A stretch of 60,754 nucleotides of DNA from a virus. Below the pieces are notes generated by a model. That model saw only the letters and a program-made list of their open reading frames with translations, ran no database searches and was not told where the DNA came from. The position numbers and the translations under genes were made by a program. Below are positions 45,544 through 56,500 of this stretch, one piece after another. Numbering within the stretch: position 1 is the stretch's first letter; each line of letters starts with the position of its first letter. The stretch covers positions 1-60,754 of IMG/VR virus record IMGVR_UViG_3300042527_000444. One strand, written 5' to 3'.

Positions 45544-48500
45544 TTATACCTCACTCATATACAGGGTCATAGAGGGACCTGCAGAATCTTTTTGATAATC
45601 TATATTATACACAACAAATCTGCTTTCACTAGAAGCAACCGCATCCTTATTTTCTGAGTCTTTATATTGAATATTTACAATATCTCCAAGTTGAATTATT
45701 GGAGTGCTAAATATTTTAACTCCTACATTCTTTCTTGGTTTCATAATCTTATTTATAATCCAAGACATCAGGTCTCTTGCGTCATCTTCAGATTGTACAT
45801 AAGATGGACTTAGAGAAAATTCTTTTTTGCCATACGTGAGCCTACTTGTTTTTATTTTGTCATAATCTTGTTGTGCTCTAAATGGTGAAACAATTAAATT
45901 ATCTTTTCCTATAACTGGATCAGCAAAGTTACTATTCTTAATAAAATAACTATCAACGCTTAATTCATTTTGAGATTGCTGAGTAAAAGTTATTCCCTGA
46001 ATTCTTAAGTAGTTACCGCTTGTTTCATCTAAATTTAATGCAGTATCAGTAGAATTAAATATCAAAAATTCTGCACCATAGGATCCTGCTCTAAAGCCAG
46101 AAACCGTGTATCCTTTAATTCTGTTAAACGTTGGAGATAGTTGGGCATATAATGCTGGATATGCCTTATCATATTTTATCTTTAAATATGCTGCCTCTCT
46201 CATAATTGTTCCAAACTCATCAAAATATAAATTAAATTTAGGTGGCTCTCCAACACTTATGCCAGATAAATATGTAGACTGAACTATACCAGACATTGCA
46301 TATTTTCTAAATGATTCATTTGCATTAATTTCATTATCATCAAATGCTGCACTAACTGGTGTGTCCAATGCAAACACAGTGTTCTGGCTATAGTTATTAG
46401 TTAATGCATAAATATTTTCAAACATACATTTTGATCCGCCACGCACAAAAAGCGCAATATTATTATATATTGGCAAAGGAGAAGAGTCGTCAACTATCTT
46501 AATTAATTTATTGTTTATATATAAATAGAATCTTCTAATAGATCCTATATCTTGATATTCAACAGCAAGATCATATACTGTTGGATTTTCTTCTCCTATA
46601 ATTCTGCTTTGACCAGTGAATTTACCATCATCTACAACTATATTTCCAAACCCGCCCCATAGTTTTATTGGTATTGCATTTGATTCTGAATCTGAATAAA
46701 CTTTATAAAATAATATATTGTGAAGGCTATCTGATTCTGATGAATATTCACTTACATTTTTTTCGGTTAAAGAAACTATTTCAAAATAATATCCTACATT
46801 TGTTGCTGGATTAATCATTACTGCAATACCACCAGAACCTCCAGAAATATTAAGTCTTTGACTAGGCTGGCTTCCTGGCAAAACATAATAAGGAGTTGCG
46901 TTTATTGGGGTCTGGCCTACAGTTTCGCTGGCTTCAATTTTTCCAACTATTCTCATTCTAGTTCCGAAATGTTTATATTTATTATCTAGAGCCTTATACT
47001 GATATGATAAAAAGTTAATTGGAGTTTCTGTTGTGCCAAATGATGGGCCGTTCATAACCAAAGCAGAAGATTGAACTGATCCTGCCTGTGTTGACTTTAT
47101 TGTATTGTTTTGTGTTTCTTTAGTATAAGACGATGACATAAAATTTTTAATAATTCCAGTTCTTACATTTTGTAACGCTCTAGAATTATTTGCTCCAGCC
47201 ACGTTTGTACTTAACGATAATTCTGAAATTGATTCATTAGTTAATATATCTCCATCTACCAAACCAAACAAGTGTTTGCTTTTCATATTAAATCCACGAA
47301 CATATGCGTTATTTGACCAATAGGGGTCTAGTCCTGCTTTATGATTAACTATAGGGGTTCCAAACTGTCCTCTGCCATGTCTAGATACCTCGCCATTTTT
47401 CATTACTGTTATTCCGTTTATTTCTTCATACTTTGGCTCTGCATATATTCTAACTAGCCCCGTAGGATATATTTTTCCATTAAACGTTAGTTTTGACATA
47501 TAGTCCTGATATTCTTGATTACTGCTAATCCATACGTTTCCTATTGCGCCAACTGTTTGAGTAGTAAATGTTGGCTTTCCATTACCGTTGTCTAAAACTA
47601 TATTTTTTTGAGCACCTGGAATACTATATTGAATTGCATCAAATCTAATTATTTCTCCATTAGCATAAAAATATCCATTATGCTTTCCAAGCCAATAAAC
47701 TGCTTCTCCTAAATCAATAATATTATTAACAAGAATATTATTTGAAACATATGGAACAATTGATGATAAGTCAGAGTTTAATGGTATAGCAGAAAGACTA
47801 TATGAAGACTGACTAGAAACTTCTCCATTAATAGATCTTAAAGTTTGATCTCCAGTAACTTCCCATAACAGGGCTGGCTTGTATATCCAATTTTTTGAAA
47901 CAACTTCGTTGTCAACCATGCTGGCTTGCTTGATGGTTCCGTAAGAACGTTGAATGTATCTGCTGTTATAATTAATTTTGCCGTCATTAAATACATTTTT
48001 ATCAGAAGAAACTATATCTACTATGTTTGTTATTTTAGAGTTTTTATTTTTGTTTTCTATAACTCCAGTATCCTCAAAATCATTTGATCCGTAAAGAGTA
48101 TAGTCTATACCTCTGTCTGTTTCTAATGGTAACATGTATTGCTTACTCATCATAACAAAATTATTATATTCATCAAAAAACATTGCAGTCTGTGTTGATA
48201 TTGCTAAATCTGACAAAACTTCTGCCACACTTTTATCTGGAGCAATATAAAAAAATGGGATTACTAATTCTTTTTCTCCAGAAACTCTTTTAAAGGTGTA
48301 GTTAGAAAATCCAACAGAATCTAACAAAAGAGATACTGCATAACTTAATGATACATTGGTAACTAACATTTCTGGAGCAGTTATAGATTCAAGATAAAAA
48401 TATAAATCTCTAAGTTCTAAATTTACCTTTCTGTCGTTTGGATTGTATTTTGGGAAACCGTCACAATATAAAGTCTTTATTGGTACCAGATAATCATAGC

Positions 48501-49938
48501 CATTTACATCAACAACTATATCGTAAAATTTAATTTGAATATTATTAGAAAGATATTTATAAATAATGCTGTCTGTGTTGTTTTCATTAAATGCTGCATC
48601 ATAGTCAAAAAGTGTAAGGCTTCCAACAGAAGCAAGCAACTGTCCTACTGGCAAACCACTTGTACCTAAATCAGAAGCAGTCTTTTTTACAGAAAAGTTT
48701 GTAGTTTTGTCTGATATATCTGCTACCAATCTTGGCGACATTTCAATTAAATCAAAAGATGAATCTACCTTATTCATCGTATCTACAACTATTCTAATAC
48801 CATTAATATATTCAAATTCACGATAAATATTTTTTCCATCTATTGATGAAGAAAATGATACTGGATTAGTTAAATCTGTTACAAAGTTAGTAAGCCTATT
48901 TACAGTTTCTTCTTCTAGATACCAGCCATATTCTGGAACAAATGTTTCCCAATTATTTTCAAACCAAATATGATATGTCCCAATATCTGAATCATTCAAT
49001 TTAATTAAATATGCATAGCCATTAATAGATTTTTCAGGCAAAAATGATTCACTATTATATTCTTCAGCACGTATAAAAACATCCTTATATTTTTGTGGAA
49101 CTTTAAGGCCGTATGCCAATTCTACATATCCATCTTCTTTAATAATTCTTGTTCCATCTGATCTTATGCTTGTAGAGTCAAAATTAATAGCATCTACCCA
49201 ACTATTGTTTTTTAAATATTGAATCTTCCATCTTACTGGGGTTGTTTGATTTGATGGGCCATAAAGTGGGTCTGGAAACGATCCTGCAGAACTTGAAAAT
49301 GGTCCTAAGTCTATACCTCCAACATTAGTCTGCATTTTTATTACAATTCTATTTGCAGGCACTTGATTTTGATAAACTACAAATGGAGCAACGTCATCAA
49401 TAAAATGCTGACCACTAACAAGTTTATTTGCTATACCTCTTGCTATTCCTGATTCTGTTCTATAAGATGTCCAATATTTAAATTTATCATTTTTATCAGC
49501 CATGTAGTATCTTGGTCGATTAAACATATTTGGATTAGAATGATGTAATTTTTTTCCAGGAGAATATGATGCTTTGTTAATTCCAGATCTGGGTCGAAAC
49601 TTTTTAAAACAATCTTCTAATGAATAAATCATTGAATTTTTTTTATTTTGTGCAAGCAAAAACCAAGGCTGTTCATTATCTACTGGATCTATTCCGCCAT
49701 CTATCTTAATATCTGCGTCAGTTGCCCCAGTATAAAAATTTCCACTATCATTTGCATCAAATGTATTTGGTATTAATTTATATTTATTAGAAATATTTTC
49801 TGTTGGTCTATATCTATAATTGCCTATTCTAAAAATATTATCAGCAATATTCATATTCCATTCAGCAATGACAGCAGATTGCGTTTTGATTGTGCTAGAT
49901 GATTCTAAGTGGGCTTTTAATTCTGTATTCTGAAACAT
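45544..49938 (-). CDS. Large tail-tip (hub/Tal-type) protein
   Basis: The 1464-residue protein follows the distal-tail gene, the usual place of the tail-associated hub. An N-terminal region (SAVIAEWNMNIADNIFRIG) is followed by a domain typical of tail hub proteins, with YDKIKTSRLTYGKKEFSLSP, ARDLMSWIINKIMKPRKNV and a final VVYNIDYQKDSAGPSMTLYM near the C terminus. Central LamG-like strands (KLWGGFGNIVVDDGKF, FENIYALTNNYSQNT) suggest carbohydrate binding. It is much larger than the minimal Tal and may carry the receptor-binding region. It is not obviously an endopeptidase. Confidence 0.75.
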   Translation of the reverse strand: MFQNTELKAHLESSSTIKTQSAVIAEWNMNIADNIFRIGNYRYRPTENISNKYKLIPNTFDANDSGNFYTGATDADIKIDGGIDPVDNEQPWFLLAQNKKNSMIYSLEDCFKKFRPRSGINKASYSPGKKLHHSNPNMFNRPRYYMADKNDKFKYWTSYRTESGIARGIANKLVSGQHFIDDVAPFVVYQNQVPANRIVIKMQTNVGGIDLGPFSSSAGSFPDPLYGPSNQTTPVRWKIQYLKNNSWVDAINFDSTSIRSDGTRIIKEDGYVELAYGLKVPQKYKDVFIRAEEYNSESFLPEKSINGYAYLIKLNDSDIGTYHIWFENNWETFVPEYGWYLEEETVNRLTNFVTDLTNPVSFSSSIDGKNIYREFEYINGIRIVVDTMNKVDSSFDLIEMSPRLVADISDKTTNFSVKKTASDLGTSGLPVGQLLASVGSLTLFDYDAAFNENNTDSIIYKYLSNNIQIKFYDIVVDVNGYDYLVPIKTLYCDGFPKYNPNDRKVNLELRDLYFYLESITAPEMLVTNVSLSYAVSLLLDSVGFSNYTFKRVSGEKELVIPFFYIAPDKSVAEVLSDLAISTQTAMFFDEYNNFVMMSKQYMLPLETDRGIDYTLYGSNDFEDTGVIENKNKNSKITNIVDIVSSDKNVFNDGKINYNSRYIQRSYGTIKQASMVDNEVVSKNWIYKPALLWEVTGDQTLRSINGEVSSQSSYSLSAIPLNSDLSSIVPYVSNNILVNNIIDLGEAVYWLGKHNGYFYANGEIIRFDAIQYSIPGAQKNIVLDNGNGKPTFTTQTVGAIGNVWISSNQEYQDYMSKLTFNGKIYPTGLVRIYAEPKYEEINGITVMKNGEVSRHGRGQFGTPIVNHKAGLDPYWSNNAYVRGFNMKSKHLFGLVDGDILTNESISELSLSTNVAGANNSRALQNVRTGIIKNFMSSSYTKETQNNTIKSTQAGSVQSSALVMNGPSFGTTETPINFLSYQYKALDNKYKHFGTRMRIVGKIEASETVGQTPINATPYYVLPGSQPSQRLNISGGSGGIAVMINPATNVGYYFEIVSLTEKNVSEYSSESDSLHNILFYKVYSDSESNAIPIKLWGGFGNIVVDDGKFTGQSRIIGEENPTVYDLAVEYQDIGSIRRFYLYINNKLIKIVDDSSPLPIYNNIALFVRGGSKCMFENIYALTNNYSQNTVFALDTPVSAAFDDNEINANESFRKYAMSGIVQSTYLSGISVGEPPKFNLYFDEFGTIMREAAYLKIKYDKAYPALYAQLSPTFNRIKGYTVSGFRAGSYGAEFLIFNSTDTALNLDETSGNYLRIQGITFTQQSQNELSVDSYFIKNSNFADPVIGKDNLIVSPFRAQQDYDKIKTSRLTYGKKEFSLSPSYVQSEDDARDLMSWIINKIMKPRKNVGVKIFSTPIIQLGDIVNIQYKDSENKDAVASSESRFVVYNIDYQKDSAGPSMTLYMSEV

Positions 49939-50579
49939 TATACCTCTTCCAGGCTAATATTAATATTCCAAAAATCAAAATTACTACCGCCTCTTTTAAC
50001 TACACTATAACTAAAATCTGTAAAATACATTTGTAATAATTGATTATATTGTGGTAAGTGTGCATATGCATCTGAGTTTTTCCCAAAATTTGAGTATTTG
50101 TCATACGCAAGATATACCCAGAATGGCCCCTTATGTGTTTCATACCAGTCTAATAACTCTACCCCTCCAGCACCTCCGTCAGTCGTATATTCTAAATTAT
50201 TAGATCCAGCGTGTGGAGATATTCCAGTTGTTGCATTAAATTCTGGAACAGTAAAATATGATCTAGATGGAAGCATTTGCCACGAAGTAGTTATTTGAAG
50301 TTTGTCTGCTATATGATAAGATCGCATTCTTCCATTAATCATTCTTTCTCTTTTTTCAATTCTAATAGGCTTAAAGTCAATATCTTGCCTATTATCATCA
50401 GACAATATTAAAAATTGATTATATAAAGATGTATTTGTTTCTGATCCTGGGTCTTGTCCAACCTCAAGCCCATTTGGAATATATAAACCATTAACTAATG
50501 TGCCAGAATTATTAGACCATAACATGGCCTGTGGGCGTTGATACTTACGCCTTCCTGTAATATAACTAGCACTTGACAT
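49938..50579 (-). CDS. Distal tail (Dit-like) protein
   Basis: The 213-residue protein is in the position of Dit, between tape measure and hub. It contains SYITGRRKYQRPQAMLWSN, PIRIEKRERMINGRMRSYHI and YFTDFSYSVVKRGGSNFDFW. Size and order agree; the beta-rich C-terminal DFSYSVVKRGG is typical of distal tail proteins that connect tube and tip. Sequence evidence is weak, so the call rests mainly on synteny. It overlaps both neighbours by one base. Confidence 0.6.
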   Translation of the reverse strand: MSSASYITGRRKYQRPQAMLWSNNSGTLVNGLYIPNGLEVGQDPGSETNTSLYNQFLILSDDNRQDIDFKPIRIEKRERMINGRMRSYHIADKLQITTSWQMLPSRSYFTVPEFNATTGISPHAGSNNLEYTTDGGAGGVELLDWYETHKGPFWVYLAYDKYSNFGKNSDAYAHLPQYNQLLQMYFTDFSYSVVKRGGSNFDFWNINISLEEV

Positions 50580-53500
50580 TATATCCTATTACTCCTTAAC
50601 CTCTTTGAATCTACCTGCTTAATTTGTGTCATGACTGCTCTTGCAATTTCTTCTGGATTAGCATCAGATCTTACATTTACTGCCACGCTATAATTATACA
50701 CTGAGGCATCTGAGTATGTTCCGTTATTGATTGCTTTCATTTTATCAAGGCCAAAACTATCTACTGCATATCTGCTCATCACAAATTCTCCAGGGGTTAG
50801 CATTGATGGAATTACATCTGTTCCAATTACTGGGCCACCTACAGCAAATCTCTTAATTAGTCCGCCAGATGCTTTACCTGAAGGCCAATTAGCAAACTGA
50901 GAGGCTGCTATTGCATTTCCACCAAATTTCTTTAAATCTGCTGCTGCCTTTGCCTTTGCTGCTGCATCTGCCTTTGCTTTTTCTGCATTTGCTTTAGTAG
51001 ACGATGCTATAACCTTATTTGCTGCATTAATAACCTTAGCATCTGCTGCTGCCAAAGAATGTCCAAAATCGCTAGGCGTTGCGCCCTTACTTAAACTTTG
51101 TGTAACTTTTTTATTGTAATCATTTTTTGCATCAACTAAATTAATTGCATTAATGACCTTTTGATCTGCTGCTGCTAAAGCATGGCCCCAATCACTAGGA
51201 CTTGTTCCAGGCGTTAAAGATTTTGCAACTAACTTATCATATTCAGATTTTGCTTCATTTAAATATGGAGTAAATCCATTTACATCTCTACCAGTATAAT
51301 CTTTTTTATTTCCATCATTTGCTTTGCCATCGCCATTGTTTGTTTTATCTTTTCCGTTGTCTGTAATCGGACTAGTTGGCAAGTCATCACTAGTATCTTC
51401 ATCTTTTTTCCTAATCGCCGAAGGATCCCAATTATCTGGTATTCCGTCTGGTGTACCATTATTTCCGCCAGTACTGCCACCAGTGCTTCCACCCTCATAA
51501 ATAGTAATAATTCTATGAGTTGTTATAAATTCTCTTTCTAGACTTTTCCAATACTTTACTATATCTTCAACAATATCAAGTGCTGCTTTCATTGCATTAG
51601 TATATTCATCACTTGCTGTTTTTGCAAGATCAATTCTATTTTTTTGCTCTTCCCACTCAAGTCTAGTTTTACCAAGTACAGTAAGAGACTGTATTAACTC
51701 TCTCTTCTTTGCTTCTTCAATTCTTACTCTTTCTTGTGCTGGCTCTAATTCTGCTTCTTCGATTTTAAATATTTTATCTCTTAGTCCCTTAATTTGATCT
51801 TCAATTTGTGCACGAGTATACCCAAGAGTATTTCTTACATTTGCTAATTCGTTTTCTTTAGCAGCCTCAAGAGATTTTTGCTGTGCATCAAGAGCATCAG
51901 ATGCTTGTTGCGTACGAATATCTTGTGCTGCACGAGCAGCAGCAGAAATGTCGCCTTGAGATAATGCGTCAGCAAGAGTTAACTGACCCTTTTGTTGTCT
52001 TGATATCTGCTCGTTAAGAGATCTTAAAGAATCTAATGCTTCAAATCTAGCATCATATTTATCATTAATATCTTTTTCTTTATCTTCAATTTCAACTAAT
52101 TGTGCTTCCCAATCATCAATTTGATATTGCAGTCCAGCAATTTTATCCTGTGCTTTTTCAATAACATCTTGATCGCCCATTGTTGTTTTTTGGAAGTCAA
52201 TCTCAATCTTTGCTTCCATAGCAGAGAATCTTTCCATGGCCTTATCAAATCCATTTTGAAATACAGACTCTTTAAACTCTATACTATCAAATATTTGTTG
52301 TAGTCTTTGCTGAAATGCAGGCCCCCATTGACCATTTTTAGCCATCTCTTTAAGATTTTCATCAGACATAATGGCCATCTGCTCTATGGTTGAAAATCTC
52401 TTTGACTCTAAAGTTTTGCGTAAAGCGATTTCTTTTTGTGCGTTTTCAATATCTTGCTGAACTGCCTTTTTAGCATCAGTCTTTTTTTGCTCTGCTTGAA
52501 CTTTTTTATAAAGATCGATTAATTTCTTTGCACTCTTACTATTTCCTTCAGATGCAATCATTGCAGCAAAAGCAGCATCTGCTATTAATTCGTGTGCCTC
52601 TGCAACTCCGACTCCAGCCTCTCTTAAAATATTGTATGCTTTAGCCTGATCCTTTAATTCTTGTTGTTGACGCAATAGCGAAGATTGGAAATCTCCAGCA
52701 ACAATTGAGTTAAGGGCTTCCTGTATAGTTTTAGCATCTTTTTTGAGTCCTACAATATTTCCCTTATTATCAAACTTAAATAATGAATTTTTTCTTTTTT
52801 CATATTCTTTTGGATCCATGCCAACAATTAACTCTATAAAGTTACCTTTGGCTCCTAATTTAGTTAAATCTTGCTCTATACCGCCAAAGAAATCAATTTT
52901 CTTTTTGCCACCAAATAAATTGTCTAAAACCTTGCGAGATGCAGACCAACCCTCAGTAACCTTGATTTGATTTTTGCGAACATCCCTTAACTTCTTTACA
53001 AGTTCATCTAATGGGGATGAGTCTACTTTTCCTCCTCCAGAAGAAGGACCGCCCTTTGATCCAACAGTTGTATCTGTAGAGACCTGGGTTACCTTTTGTG
53101 CAGAAGTTATGTAATAATCAATTGGTTTTTTACCTGGATTTTGTTTTAGCCAGTTTTCTAATTCTTCTTTGTTATTGCCTTCAAGATTTGCAATTGTAGT
53201 CAATGTTTGCAAATATACCTTTTGCTGAACTGGATCTAATGAATCAAAATACTCTTGATCTTTTCTTAATGCTTCCATCTCTTCAGTTCCAAGAATAGTT
53301 GCAGCAACCTCTAAAGAAATCTTGCCCTTTTGTTCATTTATTTTATCTATAATTCCTTGTAGTTTTTCTGCTGCTTTTGGATTTTCTTGATAATACTTAA
53401 GAGCAACATCAATATCTAATACATTAGAAACCTTGGCAATATCTGAAAATAAGTCTAAATGCTTTCTTGCTTCTTCTGGACTTTTTGTTTCTATTTCGGC

Positions 53501-56500
53501 AATAAACTTTGCTGCAGTCTTTTTATTTTTAAACATAGAAGCAATACCCTGAACTTCGTTGGCAAATGTACCACCAAACTTTCCAATTATATTAATTACC
53601 TTGCTTAATGTTTTGCTATCTTTGCCAAACATTTCCATCATATCAATTAATTGCATTGGATCAATATTGCCAGTTGCTAACTGCATTTTTAAGGTATATT
53701 GTTGCTCTTGTGACACTCCAGAATCCTCAATCAATGTTTTTGCAAGAGGTGCGACATCCTCTAAAGCAGTACCCTTATACTTCTTTGTTATCGCTTTATC
53801 TACACCAGTCATAAGGGCTTCTCTTGTTGCGCCCCTAGACTTCTCAAACTGTGTCTGTATGTCAGTAACTGTTTTACCATTTTCTAAAAGTAAAGCGTTT
53901 CTATTTTTAATATATTCGTTGGTTAGTCTTTCTGCCTCAGCCTGATTTCCAGCAGCCCTGGCATTTTCAATTTTCTTTTCATACTCTAAATCTAATGAGT
54001 CTATCATTTCTTGTTGCTGTTCAAGTGCAACCTTGTTCATTGCAACAGATGCTCCAGAGGCTTCACCAATCTTACGTTGTCTTTCTTTTCCACCAATAAT
54101 GCCACCAGCAACTCCGCCAATAATTCCACCAGCAATTGCTCCTAAAGCAGTTCCAATAATTGGCACTGCAGAACCTACAACTGCACCTGCCAGAGCGCCT
54201 GCTGCTGCTCCACCAAGTGCTCCACCACCAATCTGCCTTACTCCAGTTGCGTTAATACCTCCTGCACTACGTGCTTTTTCTGCAGCGAGTCCTGCTCTTG
54301 CACGAGTTTCTTCAATCATTTTAACTCTTATTGTTAGTGGATCTTTTATTAAGTTCTCTCCATTAGGTCCAAGTAGTTCTATTAATTTTGCATTTACCTG
54401 AATTCCAAAACCATAATCTCCAAGTTCTCTTCCTATATTTCCAGCAATAGATCTAGCCTGTGCTGGAGTTAATGAACCAGATATAACTCCTGTTACTAGT
54501 TGATTAGTTAGGTCTGCCTGAGCCTGCTTTTTTCCTACCGCTTTAATATTTTGACCAACTGCAGAAAGTGTAGCCTTGCCAGTTTCTGATTGAACAAAAC
54601 TTTCTCCAAATGTTGTTTTTCCTGGCTTAATGTCAAACGGAGAAAGCCCTTCTGATCTTCTTCTTCTCATTACTTCACCAGCACTTACAGTTCCCGCAAA
54701 CTTACTCAACTCCATTATTGATTGTGAACTTGAGGCTGTAGACTCCACTAATTTCATCATTGAGTCTTGTGCTTTATCAAAAGCCATTCTTGTTGAAATT
54801 ATCGCATAGGATAGTACGCCAAGTGCTGCAACAACACCTGCAATCTTTGCTGGCATCATGGCAAGCATTGACAATACCATTAAAGGCATCATTAGTTGCT
54901 GAGAAACTTCTCCAACTTTTCCTGGCGCCATTGAGCCTGCTGCTGCTGCCATAGATAATCCCATTGCTGCTCCACCCATGCCCATTTTTTGTTTTGGCTC
55001 GGATCCATCTGCTGGAGTTGGTTTTCTAAATCTACCAAAAAACCCTCCACGTCCACCATTTCTACCGCCACCAGTATTTCCTCCAGCACCTGCTCCTCCT
55101 GCTACAAACCCAGTTATTGTAGATTGTTGATATGCTCTCTTTGTTGCAAGTTCCTGTAATCTTGCCTGTCTCTCTAATTGCCTACGTAAAGATTTTTGTG
55201 CAGGATCTATTGGCCCAGTTCCATATAGTGCTGCTCTTGATGCTGCAGCCTTTTGTGCTTGAGTTCCTTGTACTGTTGCAGCACCTAACTGCTGACCAGC
55301 AGCCCTAGCATCATCTACATATTCTTTAAGACCTATGATGGCTCCAGATGCTATATCTCCGCCGACCTTCTTTGTTACTCTTGATGGTGAGGCAACTTGT
55401 GCTCTTTCCATCATTCCCTCTACCATGCTCTTTTCTGCAAAGTCTACTAAACTAAATCCAGTTCTCTTATAGAATGTAAACCTATCTCCACCACGACGAA
55501 TCTTCATTCCTCCAACATTAACTGCACCCTTACTTCCTCCGCCAGCAACTGTTGAAAGTCCTGCAGCCTTTTGTGCTGCCTGAGATATATTAATTCTTGC
55601 TTCTCCTGCTGTTAGTGCAAGTTGTTCAAATGCCTGTACTAACTTATTATTTGCACCCATCTGTCTCTTAGCATGATCATACGCCTGCTTAACATGTACA
55701 TCTGTAATTTTAGTATTTGAATCAAGGCTTGTCAGATAATCCTTCATATGTGTGTCCAAGATTGCTAAATCTTGAGCAACATCCTGCATCTTCATTCCAC
55801 CATTACGTAATGATATCTTCCATCTATCCAAGCCTCTCTTATCCCAGTCAGCCATGAATTCGCCCTTGCCGACACCACGTCCGCCAGCCTTCATAAGATT
55901 ATTCATTGAAACTGGCTTGCCTCTTGCATCTAGTTGAGATGACATACCAGTTGTTATACCAAGTTTTCCATAAAGATTTATTTTAAGCGTATTAGCAAAT
56001 TTCATTGCAACAGCCTCTACTGCCTTCATTGCCCTATCGCTAATAATTCCTGCAGGCATTCTCTTAAGCATATTTGCCAAATCTAGTGCACCTACAGTAC
56101 GCATTCCGCCAATATGAGAGAAGTCTCCAGCGCCAGCAGTTCCAACCTTAAACTGTTGCATTACTCCGCCTGCAATCATATGGCTAATTGCTGGCTTATT
56201 GCGTGGATCTTGTGCTGGGCCTGCTGGAATAACTGCCTCACCAGGAGTTAACATTGCAGGTACTGTATCTGTTCCTTTTGCAAAATAGAATGGCTTTACT
56301 TTTTTAGTTCCATCTGCAAAGCCCTTTCTGTTTTTACCAACAACAGGTCCGCCAAAACCTCTTTGTGCAGCAATCGCTCTTTGATAAGCACTTGTTAATG
56401 CATTAAGTGCAGCAATTTCAGATGTAAATGTTTGAGATAGTTGTGTGTGGACCTGATTTAAAGAAGATGCTACGGCTGATGCCTTCAATTGTTCTGTTGT

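Noticed and set aside
54033-54401. + strand Pro/Ala-rich frame inside the tape measure region
   Set aside because: It is antisense of the Gly/Ala-rich segment of the tape measure protein.
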